IMG/VR virus record: IMGVR_UViG_3300011113_000642
Coordinates: 30,855 to 94,854 of that record
Direction: 5' to 3' (one strand)
Source: a virus
DNA length: 64,000 nucleotides
Shown here: positions 9,162 through 17,146 of the stretch, in pieces
Layout of the letters: every line of letters starts with the position of its first letter
How positions within the stretch are numbered: the first letter of the stretch is position 1
Position numbers and translations under genes: made by a program
Notes under the pieces: model-generated
What the model was told of the DNA's origin: nothing
Databases searched by the model: none
The model's input: only the letters and a program-made list of their open reading frames with translations

Positions 9162-9868
9162 GTAATATTCTTCCACAACATGCCACCAAATATTTGGTAG
9201 AGTCTTTAAATAAAAGAACTACTCAAAATATTAAATTGGAACTAGCTGAGGCGTTGGGTGCAACTAAAACCCCCAAAGCAGCAACAGGCAATAGAAGTTC
9301 TGAAAGTTCTAGTGGTGGGTATGGCGTAGGTGTTGGAGAACAAGAAACCGATACTTCTAAAAATTTTACAAACGTTTTATTTGGTTCTAAGGAAAAAGCA
9401 GTAGATCCATTAGTTGGTGCTGGATTGGCTTATGGTATTGGAAAAACAGCAACAATTGGAGCCGATATTTTAGATAAATTCGGAGTACAGTGGTTGGGTG
9501 ACGTAGCACTTAAGGGGGCTGGTGTAAAACTTCCTAGCGGAAAGGGGCCTATTGGCGATATTGGTAGGGCTTTAGCCGGCAAAGCTTTGGTGGGTATTCC
9601 GGGTGCTGTTTCAAGTTTATTGCGGCAAGTTGGTGATATTAGTGGTGCTGGTTGGGCAGAAGCTCAATTGGGAAATATTGGCCGAAGTGAAATGCAATTA
9701 GCCGCACAGGGGGCCGGATCACCGTGGACTCCCTTTGTTTTACCTGGTCAAGCTAAAGGTAAACAGCAGGGGTATGACCCAAATAAAGAAGCTGACGAAG
9801 CGATGGCAGCTGCCGAAAGAGCAGAAAAAATTAAACGATATAGAAGGCGCGGATATAATATTCCATAA
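9158..9868 (+). CDS. Unknown Gly/Ala-rich protein between gp21 and gp22
   Basis: 236 residues, unrecognised. N-terminal helix (HATKYLVESLNKRT), a Ser/Gly linker near 45-60, then a hydrophobic Gly/Ala-rich region about residues 85-175 (VDPLVGAGLAYGIGKTATI and similar) able to form membrane-active helices, and a basic C-terminus (EKIKRYRRRGY). It is ATGA-coupled to the gp21 protease gene and precedes the scaffold gene, so it is probably made with the core and packaged in the head. Style resembles the large protein beginning at 62087. Function unknown. Confidence 0.7.
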   Translation: MSNILPQHATKYLVESLNKRTTQNIKLELAEALGATKTPKAATGNRSSESSSGGYGVGVGEQETDTSKNFTNVLFGSKEKAVDPLVGAGLAYGIGKTATIGADILDKFGVQWLGDVALKGAGVKLPSGKGPIGDIGRALAGKALVGIPGAVSSLLRQVGDISGAGWAEAQLGNIGRSEMQLAAQGAGSPWTPFVLPGQAKGKQQGYDPNKEADEAMAAAERAEKIKRYRRRGYNIP

Positions 9869-9879
9869 TTTTGTAAACT

Positions 9880-9887
9880 TATAAATA
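9880..9887 (+). promoter_or_regulatory. Late promoter box before gp22
   Basis: Exact TATAAATA, 21 bases before the gp22 ATG, with an AAGGA ribosome site in the leader. Exact match to the T4 late -10 octamer. Confidence 0.65.
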
Positions 9888-9908
9888 ATTAACAAGGATT
9901 CCTTTCAC

Positions 9909-10940
9909 ATGAAAAATAGAAAAAATACCCAAATTAACGAAGAACAAGTTGCCATGACCGGATACCCAATGTCCGCTGGCGGCTCTGATAGAGATATGTC
10001 TGGTCGTGGCTCAATGATTCCACAACCAGTAGTTACTGGCACTCCAGTCACAATGACTCCTCAAATTCCAACCACCATGGCCAAAAAAACAATGGCTCCA
10101 GTTGCAGCACCAGTTGCAACTTCAAAGGAATCAGAGGAAAATGAGGAGGCCGAGGAAATAGAAAACGAGTCTGAGTCCGAAGAAACCGAAGAGGCCATCG
10201 AAACTAACGAAGAGTTGAACGCCCAATTCCGCGATTCTTTGATTTCTCTTCTTGGTGAAGACGTTGATCCATCCGTTGTCACCAAACTTGAAGCTGTTTT
10301 TGAAGCTGCTGTAACAGATCGTGTTGAGCGCACTGTTGCTCAAATTGTTGAAAGTGTAGATGGCAACGTTAAAACTTATCTTGATGAAGTCACCGAATCT
10401 CTAGTAGAAAAGGTTGATGATTATCTTGATTATGTTGTTGAAGAATGGATGACCGAAAATGCAGTAGCTGTTGAGCAAGGTATCAAGACTCAAATTGCTG
10501 AAAACTTTATCAGTGGTCTAAAAAATCTCTTTGAAAATCACTACATTGATGTTCCAGCAGAGAAGTACAATGTTCTTGATGAACTCTATGCACAAAATCG
10601 TGAACTAGAGACCAAACTAAATGAATCCGTCAAGAATAACATGAATCTTAAGAAGGAAATTTCACTAACTGAATGCGCAGGCATATTTGTTGCTGAAACC
10701 CGCGATCTCGCTGATACTCAAGTAGCTAAACTTCAAGGTTTAATGGAAAACGTTTCCTTTGAAACCCCCGAAGAATATCGCGAAAAGCTCGTTGCTATTC
10801 GTGAAAATTACTTAACTCGCCCACGCCCAGCTGCCAAGGTAGCTGAGCCAGAACAAACTTTTGCTCCAGTAAAGCAAGTCCCCTCAACTCTTGTTGAGAG
10901 CTATGTTGGTGCACTAGGTAGACTTAATAAAAAAGTCTAA
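9909..10940 (+). CDS. 22: Prohead scaffold core protein gp22
   Basis: 343 residues (T4 gp22 has 269). Low-complexity N-terminus rich in Pro/Met, a strongly acidic Glu/Ser block at about residues 73-104, then long helical, coiled-coil-like sequence, typical of the major scaffold that is degraded by gp21. Located directly before the capsid gene as in T4. Codon choice is more C-ending than in the tail genes, as in gp23, fitting high expression. Preceded by an exact late promoter octamer. Confidence 0.85.
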   Translation: MKNRKNTQINEEQVAMTGYPMSAGGSDRDMSGRGSMIPQPVVTGTPVTMTPQIPTTMAKKTMAPVAAPVATSKESEENEEAEEIENESESEETEEAIETNEELNAQFRDSLISLLGEDVDPSVVTKLEAVFEAAVTDRVERTVAQIVESVDGNVKTYLDEVTESLVEKVDDYLDYVVEEWMTENAVAVEQGIKTQIAENFISGLKNLFENHYIDVPAEKYNVLDELYAQNRELETKLNESVKNNMNLKKEISLTECAGIFVAETRDLADTQVAKLQGLMENVSFETPEEYREKLVAIRENYLTRPRPAAKVAEPEQTFAPVKQVPSTLVESYVGALGRLNKKV

Positions 10941-10951
10941 TTTTAAATTTT

Positions 10952-10959
10952 ACTAAATA
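10952..10959 (+). promoter_or_regulatory. Late promoter box before gp23
   Basis: ACTAAATA, 30 bases before the gp23 ATG; the leader carries an ACTAGGAG ribosome site. A leader of similar design (ACTAAATA then ACTAGGAG) precedes the ribonucleotide reductase gene at 56842. Confidence 0.5.
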
Positions 10960-10989
10960 ATTTCAACTCACTAGGAGATAATAACTACA

Positions 10990-12399
10990 ATGCAATTTCA
11001 AGAAAACACACCATATGATATTCTCACCGAGAAGTGGGACCCTGTCATTAATCACGAAGCTCTTCCCAAGATTCAAGACGATTACCGCAAGAAGGTAACC
11101 GCCGTTCTCTTGGAGAACCAAGAACAAGCTCTTCGCCAACAACACCTCATTGAGGATATGGGTGGCAATGCTAATCTTGGTGGTCCAGCAACTTCTACTG
11201 GATACAATAACGGTCAAGTTTCTGGTTACGACCCAGTTCTAATCAGCTTGATTCGTCGTTCTATGCCAAACCTAATGGCATATGATATCTGCGGCGTTCA
11301 ACCAATGACCGCCCCAACCGGCCTTATCTTTGCTATGCGTGCCAACTACCAATACGGTGGTACAGGCTACACCTATGGCAATGCTGGTTATGTCGAAGCC
11401 ATGTTCCAAGAGCCACAACCATCTTACGGTGGTTCTGGTTGGACTCTAAACGCAACCTTTGCTGCTTCTAAAGGTCTTTCCGCTGGTTGGAACTATGCTT
11501 CCGGTGTAACTTCAACCGCTGCACAACTTGCTGCTCTTCGTGGTATTCTAACCGCTGATGGTGAAGGTATCGGTAAGAGTGGTAATTATGCTAACTGGAA
11601 TCAAATGGCCTTCTCAATCGACCGTGTTGCTGTCCAAGCTCGTACACGCGCTCTAAGCAGCAACTATACTGTCGAATTGGCTCAAGACCTCAAGGCTGTT
11701 CACGGTCTCGATGCTGAAGCCGAACTCGCAAATCTTCTCAGCACCGAAATTCTTGCTGAAATTAATCGCGAGATCGTCAAGACCATCTACTACGTTGCTA
11801 AGACAGGTACTCAACAACCTGATATTCAACAAAGGGGTGTTTACGATCTTGATATTGATTCTGATGGTCGTTGGTCTGCTGAACGCTTCCGTGGTCTCAG
11901 TTTCCAAATTGAGCGCGAATGCAATCAAATTGCCAAGGAAACCCGTCGTGGTAAGGGTAACTTCATTATCTGCGATAGCGATACCGCAGCTGCCCTCGCC
12001 ATGTCTGGCTTCATGAGCCTCAGCCCAGCAATTGCTCCTCAACTAAACGTTGATGATACTCAAAGCACATTTGCTGGTATTTTGAGTGGTAAGATCCGCG
12101 TCTACATCGATCCATATAGCCCAGCAGGATTTAACTTCTTCGTTACTGGCTATAAGGGCGAATCGCCATATGACGCTGGTCTCTTCTACTGCCCATACGT
12201 TCCTCTCCAAATGGTTCGTGCAGTAGATCCAAATACTTTCCAACCACGTATTGCCTTCAAGACCCGTTATGGTGTAGTTGCTAACCCATTCGTTATCAAC
12301 ACCACCACCGGCCAACCAGATGGTGAAACTCTCACCGCCGGCTTGAACCACTATTACCGCTTAACTAGCGTTACCAACCTCCACGGTAACACTATCTAA
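10990..12399 (+). CDS. 23: Major capsid protein gp23
   Basis: 469 residues (T4 gp23 has 521). Hallmark blocks: SLIRRSMPNLMAYDICGVQP near residues 92-111 followed by MTAPTGLIFAMRANY, and ECNQIAKETRRGKGNFI near 310. The N-terminal propeptide should be cut by gp21 after E55 in the LIE site of QQHLIEDMGG, matching the T4 cleavage context. The gene is clearly enriched in C-ending codons relative to its neighbours. A strong terminator follows it. No separate gp24 vertex gene is in the window. Confidence 0.97.
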   Translation: MQFQENTPYDILTEKWDPVINHEALPKIQDDYRKKVTAVLLENQEQALRQQHLIEDMGGNANLGGPATSTGYNNGQVSGYDPVLISLIRRSMPNLMAYDICGVQPMTAPTGLIFAMRANYQYGGTGYTYGNAGYVEAMFQEPQPSYGGSGWTLNATFAASKGLSAGWNYASGVTSTAAQLAALRGILTADGEGIGKSGNYANWNQMAFSIDRVAVQARTRALSSNYTVELAQDLKAVHGLDAEAELANLLSTEILAEINREIVKTIYYVAKTGTQQPDIQQRGVYDLDIDSDGRWSAERFRGLSFQIERECNQIAKETRRGKGNFIICDSDTAAALAMSGFMSLSPAIAPQLNVDDTQSTFAGILSGKIRVYIDPYSPAGFNFFVTGYKGESPYDAGLFYCPYVPLQMVRAVDPNTFQPRIAFKTRYGVVANPFVINTTTGQPDGETLTAGLNHYYRLTSVTNLHGNTI

Positions 12400-12430
12400 T
12401 AGGTAACTAGAAGAAAGTAAGTAATAACGA

Positions 12431-12464
12431 AGACCTCCCCAGAAATGGGGAGGTCTTTCTTTTT
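12431..12464 (+). terminator. Intrinsic terminator after gp23
   Basis: Perfect 10-base-pair stem AGACCTCCCC / GGGGAGGTCT (12431-12440 with 12447-12456), six-base loop, followed by a T-rich run. It ends the capsid operon and isolates the next gene, which has its own late promoter box two bases later. Confidence 0.93.
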
Positions 12465-12465
12465 G

Positions 12466-12473
12466 GATAAATA
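12466..12473 (+). promoter_or_regulatory. Late promoter box, apparently leaderless
   Basis: GATAAATA directly after the terminator. By T4 spacing the start of transcription falls at about 12479, the A of the next gene's ATG, so the mRNA would have no leader. Confidence 0.5.
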
Positions 12474-12478
12474 ATAGT

Positions 12479-12997
12479 ATGAGTTGTATTCAAAACATCA
12501 ACCCACTTTATAACAGTTATTTTACATTAATTTTTGGAAGAGGTACAGATCAATTTGAACTGACTTGCCAAAAAGCAAACTTACCTGGATGCACTGTACC
12601 AGATACAGCACAACCAACAATTTTTGGTACAACTGTACCAATTCCAACAATGCAGTTTAACTATGAAACTTTAAATGTAGAATTTATTGTTGATTCGGAA
12701 TTAGAAAATTGGAAAAGTTTATATTCTTGGATGAGAAATATGGCAAATATTGAAACAGATGAAGAATATAATTTAACTTATCAAAGCTGGCACCACGAAG
12801 CAACTTTAACAATTTTTGATCCGGCCACCAAATGTTCAAATTTAGTAGTTACCTTTAAATACATTATTCCAACAAATTTGAGTGGTTTAATTTTTCAAAG
12901 TGATAGCGCAGATGCAATTTTACAAAAAGCTACCTGCCGTTTTAAATTTTCCTATTATACACTTTCTCCAGACGCTCCCAATAAATTAAAATCTTAA
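12479..12997 (+). CDS. Third tail tube-like protein (gp19 superfamily)
   Basis: 172 residues. The pattern NSYFTLIFGRGTDQFELTCQ, the KANLPGCTVPDT turn, a pair of central strands with FIVDSELENWKSLYSWM and a strand-rich C-terminus follow the tube-protein plan of gp19 and of myoviral tube-initiator and completion proteins. It stands alone after the gp23 terminator with its own late promoter. It could be a tube terminator (gp3-like) or baseplate tube protein rather than the main tube. It overlaps the leftward LSm gene by four bases (shared TTAA). Confidence 0.6.
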   Translation: MSCIQNINPLYNSYFTLIFGRGTDQFELTCQKANLPGCTVPDTAQPTIFGTTVPIPTMQFNYETLNVEFIVDSELENWKSLYSWMRNMANIETDEEYNLTYQSWHHEATLTIFDPATKCSNLVVTFKYIIPTNLSGLIFQSDSADAILQKATCRFKFSYYTLSPDAPNKLKS

Positions 12998-13671
12998 ATA
13001 TAATCTTCTGGGTTATCTGACCAGCTTTCAGCTGAATTGGGGTTTCCCTCTGGATTAAATGGTATTTCATTCGTTGTAGGTTTAACTCTGCTGCGTTTTT
13101 TCTTCTTGGGTGGGGTCTTGGGCTGTTCTTGAAGTGGTTCGCTTATAGAGGATTCTGGCAATAATGGAGGTAATTCTTCAGAATTTTCCTCCTCTAACAT
13201 TTCTTCAAATGCCCCCTCTGCCTCAAAAGTTTCAATTAAATCATTTACAAAATTTACAAAATCTTCATTATTAAAAAGTTCATTTAATAATTGCAAGCCA
13301 TGTTCTGGATTTAAAAATTCATCCCCATTTCCATTTGTTATTATGGAAGAAGGATCAGTTTTCATAGTAATAAAAAACATATCATACATTTTTTTTAGTT
13401 CCCCTATGGGGGAAGCAATGTACATAATACTATTTCTGTTTATTGTAATTTCAAAATTTTCAACATTAACAGCGTAATTAGTCAGTTTTACAAGTTCAAC
13501 AATATTTCCATTTTCATCTTTACTGTAACCATTTTCAATTTTTGCTGGTAAGGTTAAAACTATTTTATCAACGGTTGCATCACGAATTATTCCTAATAAC
13601 TCGTCACCATTAATAAGCTTTACGACTCTTACAATCCCATCGAAATGAGATGCGGGTACTAGGTCAGACAT
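12994..13671 (-). CDS. LSm/Hfq-like protein with acidic and basic tail
   Basis: 225 residues. The first about 90 read as an Sm fold: VRVVKLINGDELLGIIRD (Sm1-like, with NGDELxG) then the Sm2-like end ITINRNSIMYIASP. The rest is Glu-rich (about 150-185) followed by a Lys/Arg/Pro cluster (PKKKKRSRVKP). Sm-like proteins of this type occur in T4-like marine phages; Sm/Hfq rings bind U-rich RNA. The gene follows uvsW with an SD of GGAGG and a late box across the uvsW stop. A role in RNA regulation is inferred, not shown. Confidence 0.7.
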   Translation of the reverse strand: MSDLVPASHFDGIVRVVKLINGDELLGIIRDATVDKIVLTLPAKIENGYSKDENGNIVELVKLTNYAVNVENFEITINRNSIMYIASPIGELKKMYDMFFITMKTDPSSIITNGNGDEFLNPEHGLQLLNELFNNEDFVNFVNDLIETFEAEGAFEEMLEEENSEELPPLLPESSISEPLQEQPKTPPKKKKRSRVKPTTNEIPFNPEGNPNSAESWSDNPEDYI

Positions 13672-13686
13672 AGCAGCCCTCCTAAT

Positions 13687-15195
13687 TTATTTATCTTTAG
13701 GGTGATCTGCAATACCTATAGAAATAATTTTATGATCAAACTTTTCTCTTGTGTATATTTTTACACGCTCTTCAAAATGTTTGAGTACATGATTTTTATG
13801 CGACTTCCAAGATAAGTCGTCAACAATATCATATACTTTGAGAGATTTTTTTCTATCAGATACTCTTAAACCTCTACCGATGCTCTGTAGCAATCTAATT
13901 ACAGATTTAGTAGGAGAGGCAAAGATGATATTATCAAGATTAACAATGTTGATACCAGCACTAGTAGTGCCATAGCTAGCCACAAGGATGGCGTCTTTTT
14001 CTTTATCAATGACTCTGCGGATATATTCTCTTGCTTCTGCGTCTGTTTTGCCTGATATGAAATAAACTTTTCTATCGCCTGCAGCTGCTTCAATGAGAGA
14101 CGCGAGGGGTCTTCCATGGATCTCGACATAGTTGAAGAGAATAAGGGTGTTACCTTTGGTTCGGAGGGCAAGTTCTTTGATAAATTGGTTTCTTTGCTCA
14201 TGGGTTACCACCCATTTTATTTCATCTGCATAACGCTGTTTTTTGACTAGTTGTTTTTCTTCGTCCTTATATTTAAGGATTATACAATCTACATCAAGCT
14301 TTGCAAGCAATCCCTTATTCATTAAGTTTTTGGTTTGAATAAACTGAATTGCTGGACCAAGAATACCTTCAATACTAAGTCTGTGCGCTTGAGTTTGTTG
14401 AAGGGTTCCAGTTGTTCCTATTCTAAACCAAGCTTTAGAAAGTTTTTGACCAATAAAGTTTATAGATTCTGCTTTTGCTTGGTGGCATTCGTCAAAAAAT
14501 ATCGCATCAAATTGATCAAACCAAACTTTCGGTAATTTATAAATTGATTGCCAAGTAGATATTACTATCTGTTTATTTGTATCTTTTTCTTGGCCAGCCG
14601 ATATTTTGTGAATGTATTTTTTACATGACCAGGATTTGTCTTGACTGGAATAATCAAAAAAATCGGCCTCCATCTGATTGACGAGGCCAACGGTCGGAAC
14701 TAGAATTAAAATTTTGCGGTCTGTATTTAAAACCTTTTGCAGATATCGAACCAATACGTATATAATAAGACTTTTGCCTGAGCCAGTCGGTGATATTATT
14801 ACTGATCGATGATTGTTCAATGCATGCAAGATAGCCTGTTGCTGGTGAGCATGCATACGTACAGCCTGCTTGCGGACGGAGACCTTCAGTGATTCGTAAA
14901 AATGAGCAAGTTGTTCCTCGGTAGCACATAGAGGATTTTTACTCTCTTTAATATTTAGTGAGTATCCACGATCTTTGGAAAACTTTTCAAGGTAAGTTTT
15001 TAAACCTCTTGGTAGGGTGGAAGACAAAATATCATATAACCGTATTTTACCATCCCATAACCTACGTTTAAACATAGGCATATACTGAGCCCCCGGAACC
15101 ATAAATGAAAAATAGTCCCGCAGTTCTTGTTTTAGTCCTTTTTCTGTCTTTACATAATAACGGACTTCATCAATAGATTCAACATCAATATCCAC
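13687..15195 (-). CDS. uvsW: UvsW DNA/RNA helicase
   Basis: 502 residues, as in T4 UvsW. SF2 motifs: Walker A SPTGSGKS at 135-142, DECH box at 235-238 (FFDECHQAK), TGTLQQ (motif III-like) near 268, motif V/VI QSIGRGLRVSDRK near 435. UvsW unwinds branched recombination intermediates and R-loops, shutting off origin-dependent replication and driving the recombination mode. It lies between uvsY and the LSm gene, all leftward; seven bases separate it from uvsY. Confidence 0.96.
   Translation of the reverse strand: MDIDVESIDEVRYYVKTEKGLKQELRDYFSFMVPGAQYMPMFKRRLWDGKIRLYDILSSTLPRGLKTYLEKFSKDRGYSLNIKESKNPLCATEEQLAHFYESLKVSVRKQAVRMHAHQQQAILHALNNHRSVIISPTGSGKSLIIYVLVRYLQKVLNTDRKILILVPTVGLVNQMEADFFDYSSQDKSWSCKKYIHKISAGQEKDTNKQIVISTWQSIYKLPKVWFDQFDAIFFDECHQAKAESINFIGQKLSKAWFRIGTTGTLQQTQAHRLSIEGILGPAIQFIQTKNLMNKGLLAKLDVDCIILKYKDEEKQLVKKQRYADEIKWVVTHEQRNQFIKELALRTKGNTLILFNYVEIHGRPLASLIEAAAGDRKVYFISGKTDAEAREYIRRVIDKEKDAILVASYGTTSAGINIVNLDNIIFASPTKSVIRLLQSIGRGLRVSDRKKSLKVYDIVDDLSWKSHKNHVLKHFEERVKIYTREKFDHKIISIGIADHPKDK
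13688..13695 (-). promoter_or_regulatory. Late promoter box before LSm gene
   Basis: GATAAATA on the minus strand, overlapping the uvsW stop codon, 16 bases before the LSm ATG with a GGAGG site between. Confidence 0.45.
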
Positions 15196-15202
15196 ATAAT
15201 AT

Positions 15203-15640
15203 TTAGACGATACCGTTCATCATTTTTTGCCAGTCAATTGCTGACTTGATGGTAAAATTCCTATTATTCAAAGCTTTTAAAAATTCTTCAACCATTTTAA
15301 CTTTAACTTCTAGTACAGCAATTTTAGATTTCATCTTGATAAGTTTTTCATCACCTTCGATAAACTTTTCAACATCTGTTTTTAAAATATCAAGATCAAA
15401 TGGCTCTTCGTTCCACGCCTCAAGTTCTTCTTTGGATGCCTTACCAGTTAAAATTTTCCATTTACGTAATTTTTGAATTGCATAATCATTTTGATTTTTA
15501 GTCAAAAGCAATTTAAAATCTGACAATAAATTGAGGTACTTTCCATGAATCTGTGGTATCTTTAAAGCTTCGTTTCCAAGTTCTGTAGAATCCACTTGAG
15601 AGTCTTTAGTTATATTGTTTTTTAGATCTTCTAAATCCAT
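15203..15640 (-). CDS. uvsY: UvsY recombination mediator
   Basis: 145 residues (T4 UvsY has 137). MDLEDLKNNITKDSQVDSTE matches the T4 opening MRLEDLQEELKKDVFIDSTK, followed by KIPQIHGKYLNLLSDFKLLL and a C-terminal helix ending in FTIKSAIDWQKMM. UvsY loads UvsX onto single-stranded DNA coated with gp32. It heads the leftward uvsY-uvsW-LSm run and has a sigma70-like promoter predicted to give a leaderless mRNA. Confidence 0.93.
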   Translation of the reverse strand: MDLEDLKNNITKDSQVDSTELGNEALKIPQIHGKYLNLLSDFKLLLTKNQNDYAIQKLRKWKILTGKASKEELEAWNEEPFDLDILKTDVEKFIEGDEKLIKMKSKIAVLEVKVKMVEEFLKALNNRNFTIKSAIDWQKMMNGIV

Positions 15641-15646
15641 ATTACC

Positions 15647-15674
15647 AGTGTACTTTGAAGGTAAATAAAGTCAA
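15647..15674 (-). promoter_or_regulatory. Sigma70-like promoter for uvsY, leaderless geometry
   Basis: On the minus strand: TTGACT (15669-15674), 16-base spacer, TACACT (15647-15652), then exactly six bases to the uvsY ATG. No Shine-Dalgarno is visible. Faces the promoter of the glycan island; the two -35 boxes are 9 bases apart. Confidence 0.6.
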
Positions 15675-15683
15675 CTAAATATC

Positions 15684-15713
15684 TTGACTATCTTATTCAA
15701 TGTATTATATTAT
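15684..15713 (+). promoter_or_regulatory. Sigma70-like promoter of the glycan island
   Basis: TTGACT at 15684-15689 with TATATT at 15706-15711 (16-base spacer) or TATTAT at 15708-15713 (18). A GAGG ribosome site at 15718-15721 precedes the ATG at 15726. Divergent from the uvsY promoter. Confidence 0.6.
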
Positions 15714-15725
15714 TTGTGAGGTTAT

Positions 15726-16361
15726 ATGATTATAGATCTTCGCGAAATACCAGTAGTCTGGATTAATTTAGATTCTGCAACAGAAAATGCTAAAGTTATG
15801 CAGGATCGTTTAAATCAACGTGGATTTAAAAATACTTACAGAAAATCTGCTAGAATTATTGTTGCTCCACCCGGAACAATTCCAAGCAATGCTCATTATG
15901 TTGGTTGTGCACAATCACATATTGATATTTTAGATGATTCAAATTATGGTACGCCTCTTTTAATTTTAGAAGATGATGCTGAATTTTCTGAAGCATTTAA
16001 TCCTATAATTAATATTCCAGATAATGCAGATGGTATTTATTTAGGAGTTTCTACTGGAAATAGAGGATACAAAACAAAAAGATATAATCAAGATTACTTA
16101 AGAATTGGTGGTATTTTGGCCACACACGCAATTTTATATGTAAAACCAGATTTTAAAACTATAATGTCACAGGCCGCTAAACATTGCATATACGATTTAC
16201 AACAACCATGGGATGTAGGTGCAGCTTCTGTGCAGTTTCATACTAAAGTTTATACTCCAAATAAGCCTTATTTTTATCAAGCAGATTCTCGACAATCTGC
16301 AAATAAATGGCAATTTTTTACTGATCAAGAATTGGAAGATAGAAATTCGGAATATTTATGA
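15726..16361 (+). CDS. GT25-like glycosyltransferase
   Basis: 211 residues. VVWINLDSATENA near residue 10, the GCAQSHIDIL block near 60 and LLILEDDAEF near 80 are the features of the LPS-biosynthesis glycosyltransferase family 25 (typically galactosyl- or glucosyltransferases), in which the EDD acidic motif binds metal and sugar nucleotide. First gene of the island, ATGA-overlapping the next. Acceptor and donor cannot be told from sequence. Confidence 0.75.
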   Translation: MIIDLREIPVVWINLDSATENAKVMQDRLNQRGFKNTYRKSARIIVAPPGTIPSNAHYVGCAQSHIDILDDSNYGTPLLILEDDAEFSEAFNPIINIPDNADGIYLGVSTGNRGYKTKRYNQDYLRIGGILATHAILYVKPDFKTIMSQAAKHCIYDLQQPWDVGAASVQFHTKVYTPNKPYFYQADSRQSANKWQFFTDQELEDRNSEYL

Positions 16362-17146
16362 TTACATTTAAATCTTTAGGCAATTATGGTAGATTTGGAA
16401 ATCAAATGTTTCAATACGCTACGCTTTTTGCAATAGCCAAAAAAAGAAAATATCAATTTGGTGTACCGTATAAAAATCGCCACCAAAACGATTACACGGA
16501 TTTTTGTTTACCAGATTGTTTTCCAAATTTAACAGCAAAAAATTCATCTGACGCAAATATTAAATTTGTAGCACAACAATTTATTTTTGAATACAATCCG
16601 GGTATTTTTGGTATTCTAGACGACACCGATATACGTGGTTATTTTCAAAGTGAAAAATATTTTGTTGATTACCGTGAACAACTTTTAAAAGAATATGAAT
16701 TTAGTAAGCAAATAAAAGATAAAGCTTTAGATATAAGGTCACTGACACAAAAACAAGCTATATCGATTCACATTCGTTTGGGTGATTATGTCAACCAACA
16801 ACAAAATCATCCTGTTTGTTCGATTGATTATTACGCTGAAGCATTGGAACAACTTCCAGATGACTTGCTGATTTATGTTTTTAGTGATGAAAATAAAAAA
16901 GCCGAACAAATTTTTAAATCATTGAATAAAAAAATAGTGTTCACAGAATCATCGGACAAATATGTTGATATGTGTACTATGGCATTATGTGATTATCATA
17001 TCATAGCTAATAGTTCTTTTAGCTGGTGGGGGGCATGGTTGTCTAATTCCAAGAAAGTAATAGCCCCATCTAAATGGTTTGGTAATGCTGAACACATGCC
17101 AAAGAATTGGTCAGATGTTTATTGTGAAGGATGGGTTGTAATATGA
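16358..17146 (+). CDS. GT11 alpha-1,2-fucosyltransferase-like
   Basis: 262 residues, usual for bacterial GT11. N-terminal GRFGNQMFQYATLFAIAKK, the GYFQSEKYF block near 94, HIRLGDYV at 138-145 (the GDP-fucose-binding HxRxGD(Y/F) motif), DLLIYVFSDE, and NSSFSWWGAWLS near 227 are all family signatures. GT11 enzymes add fucose alpha-1,2 to a terminal galactose. Start and stop overlap both neighbours (ATGA). Its donor would need GDP-fucose; a GDP-mannose 4,6-dehydratase is encoded at 22355, but no evident fucose synthase. Confidence 0.92.
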   Translation: MITFKSLGNYGRFGNQMFQYATLFAIAKKRKYQFGVPYKNRHQNDYTDFCLPDCFPNLTAKNSSDANIKFVAQQFIFEYNPGIFGILDDTDIRGYFQSEKYFVDYREQLLKEYEFSKQIKDKALDIRSLTQKQAISIHIRLGDYVNQQQNHPVCSIDYYAEALEQLPDDLLIYVFSDENKKAEQIFKSLNKKIVFTESSDKYVDMCTMALCDYHIIANSSFSWWGAWLSNSKKVIAPSKWFGNAEHMPKNWSDVYCEGWVVI

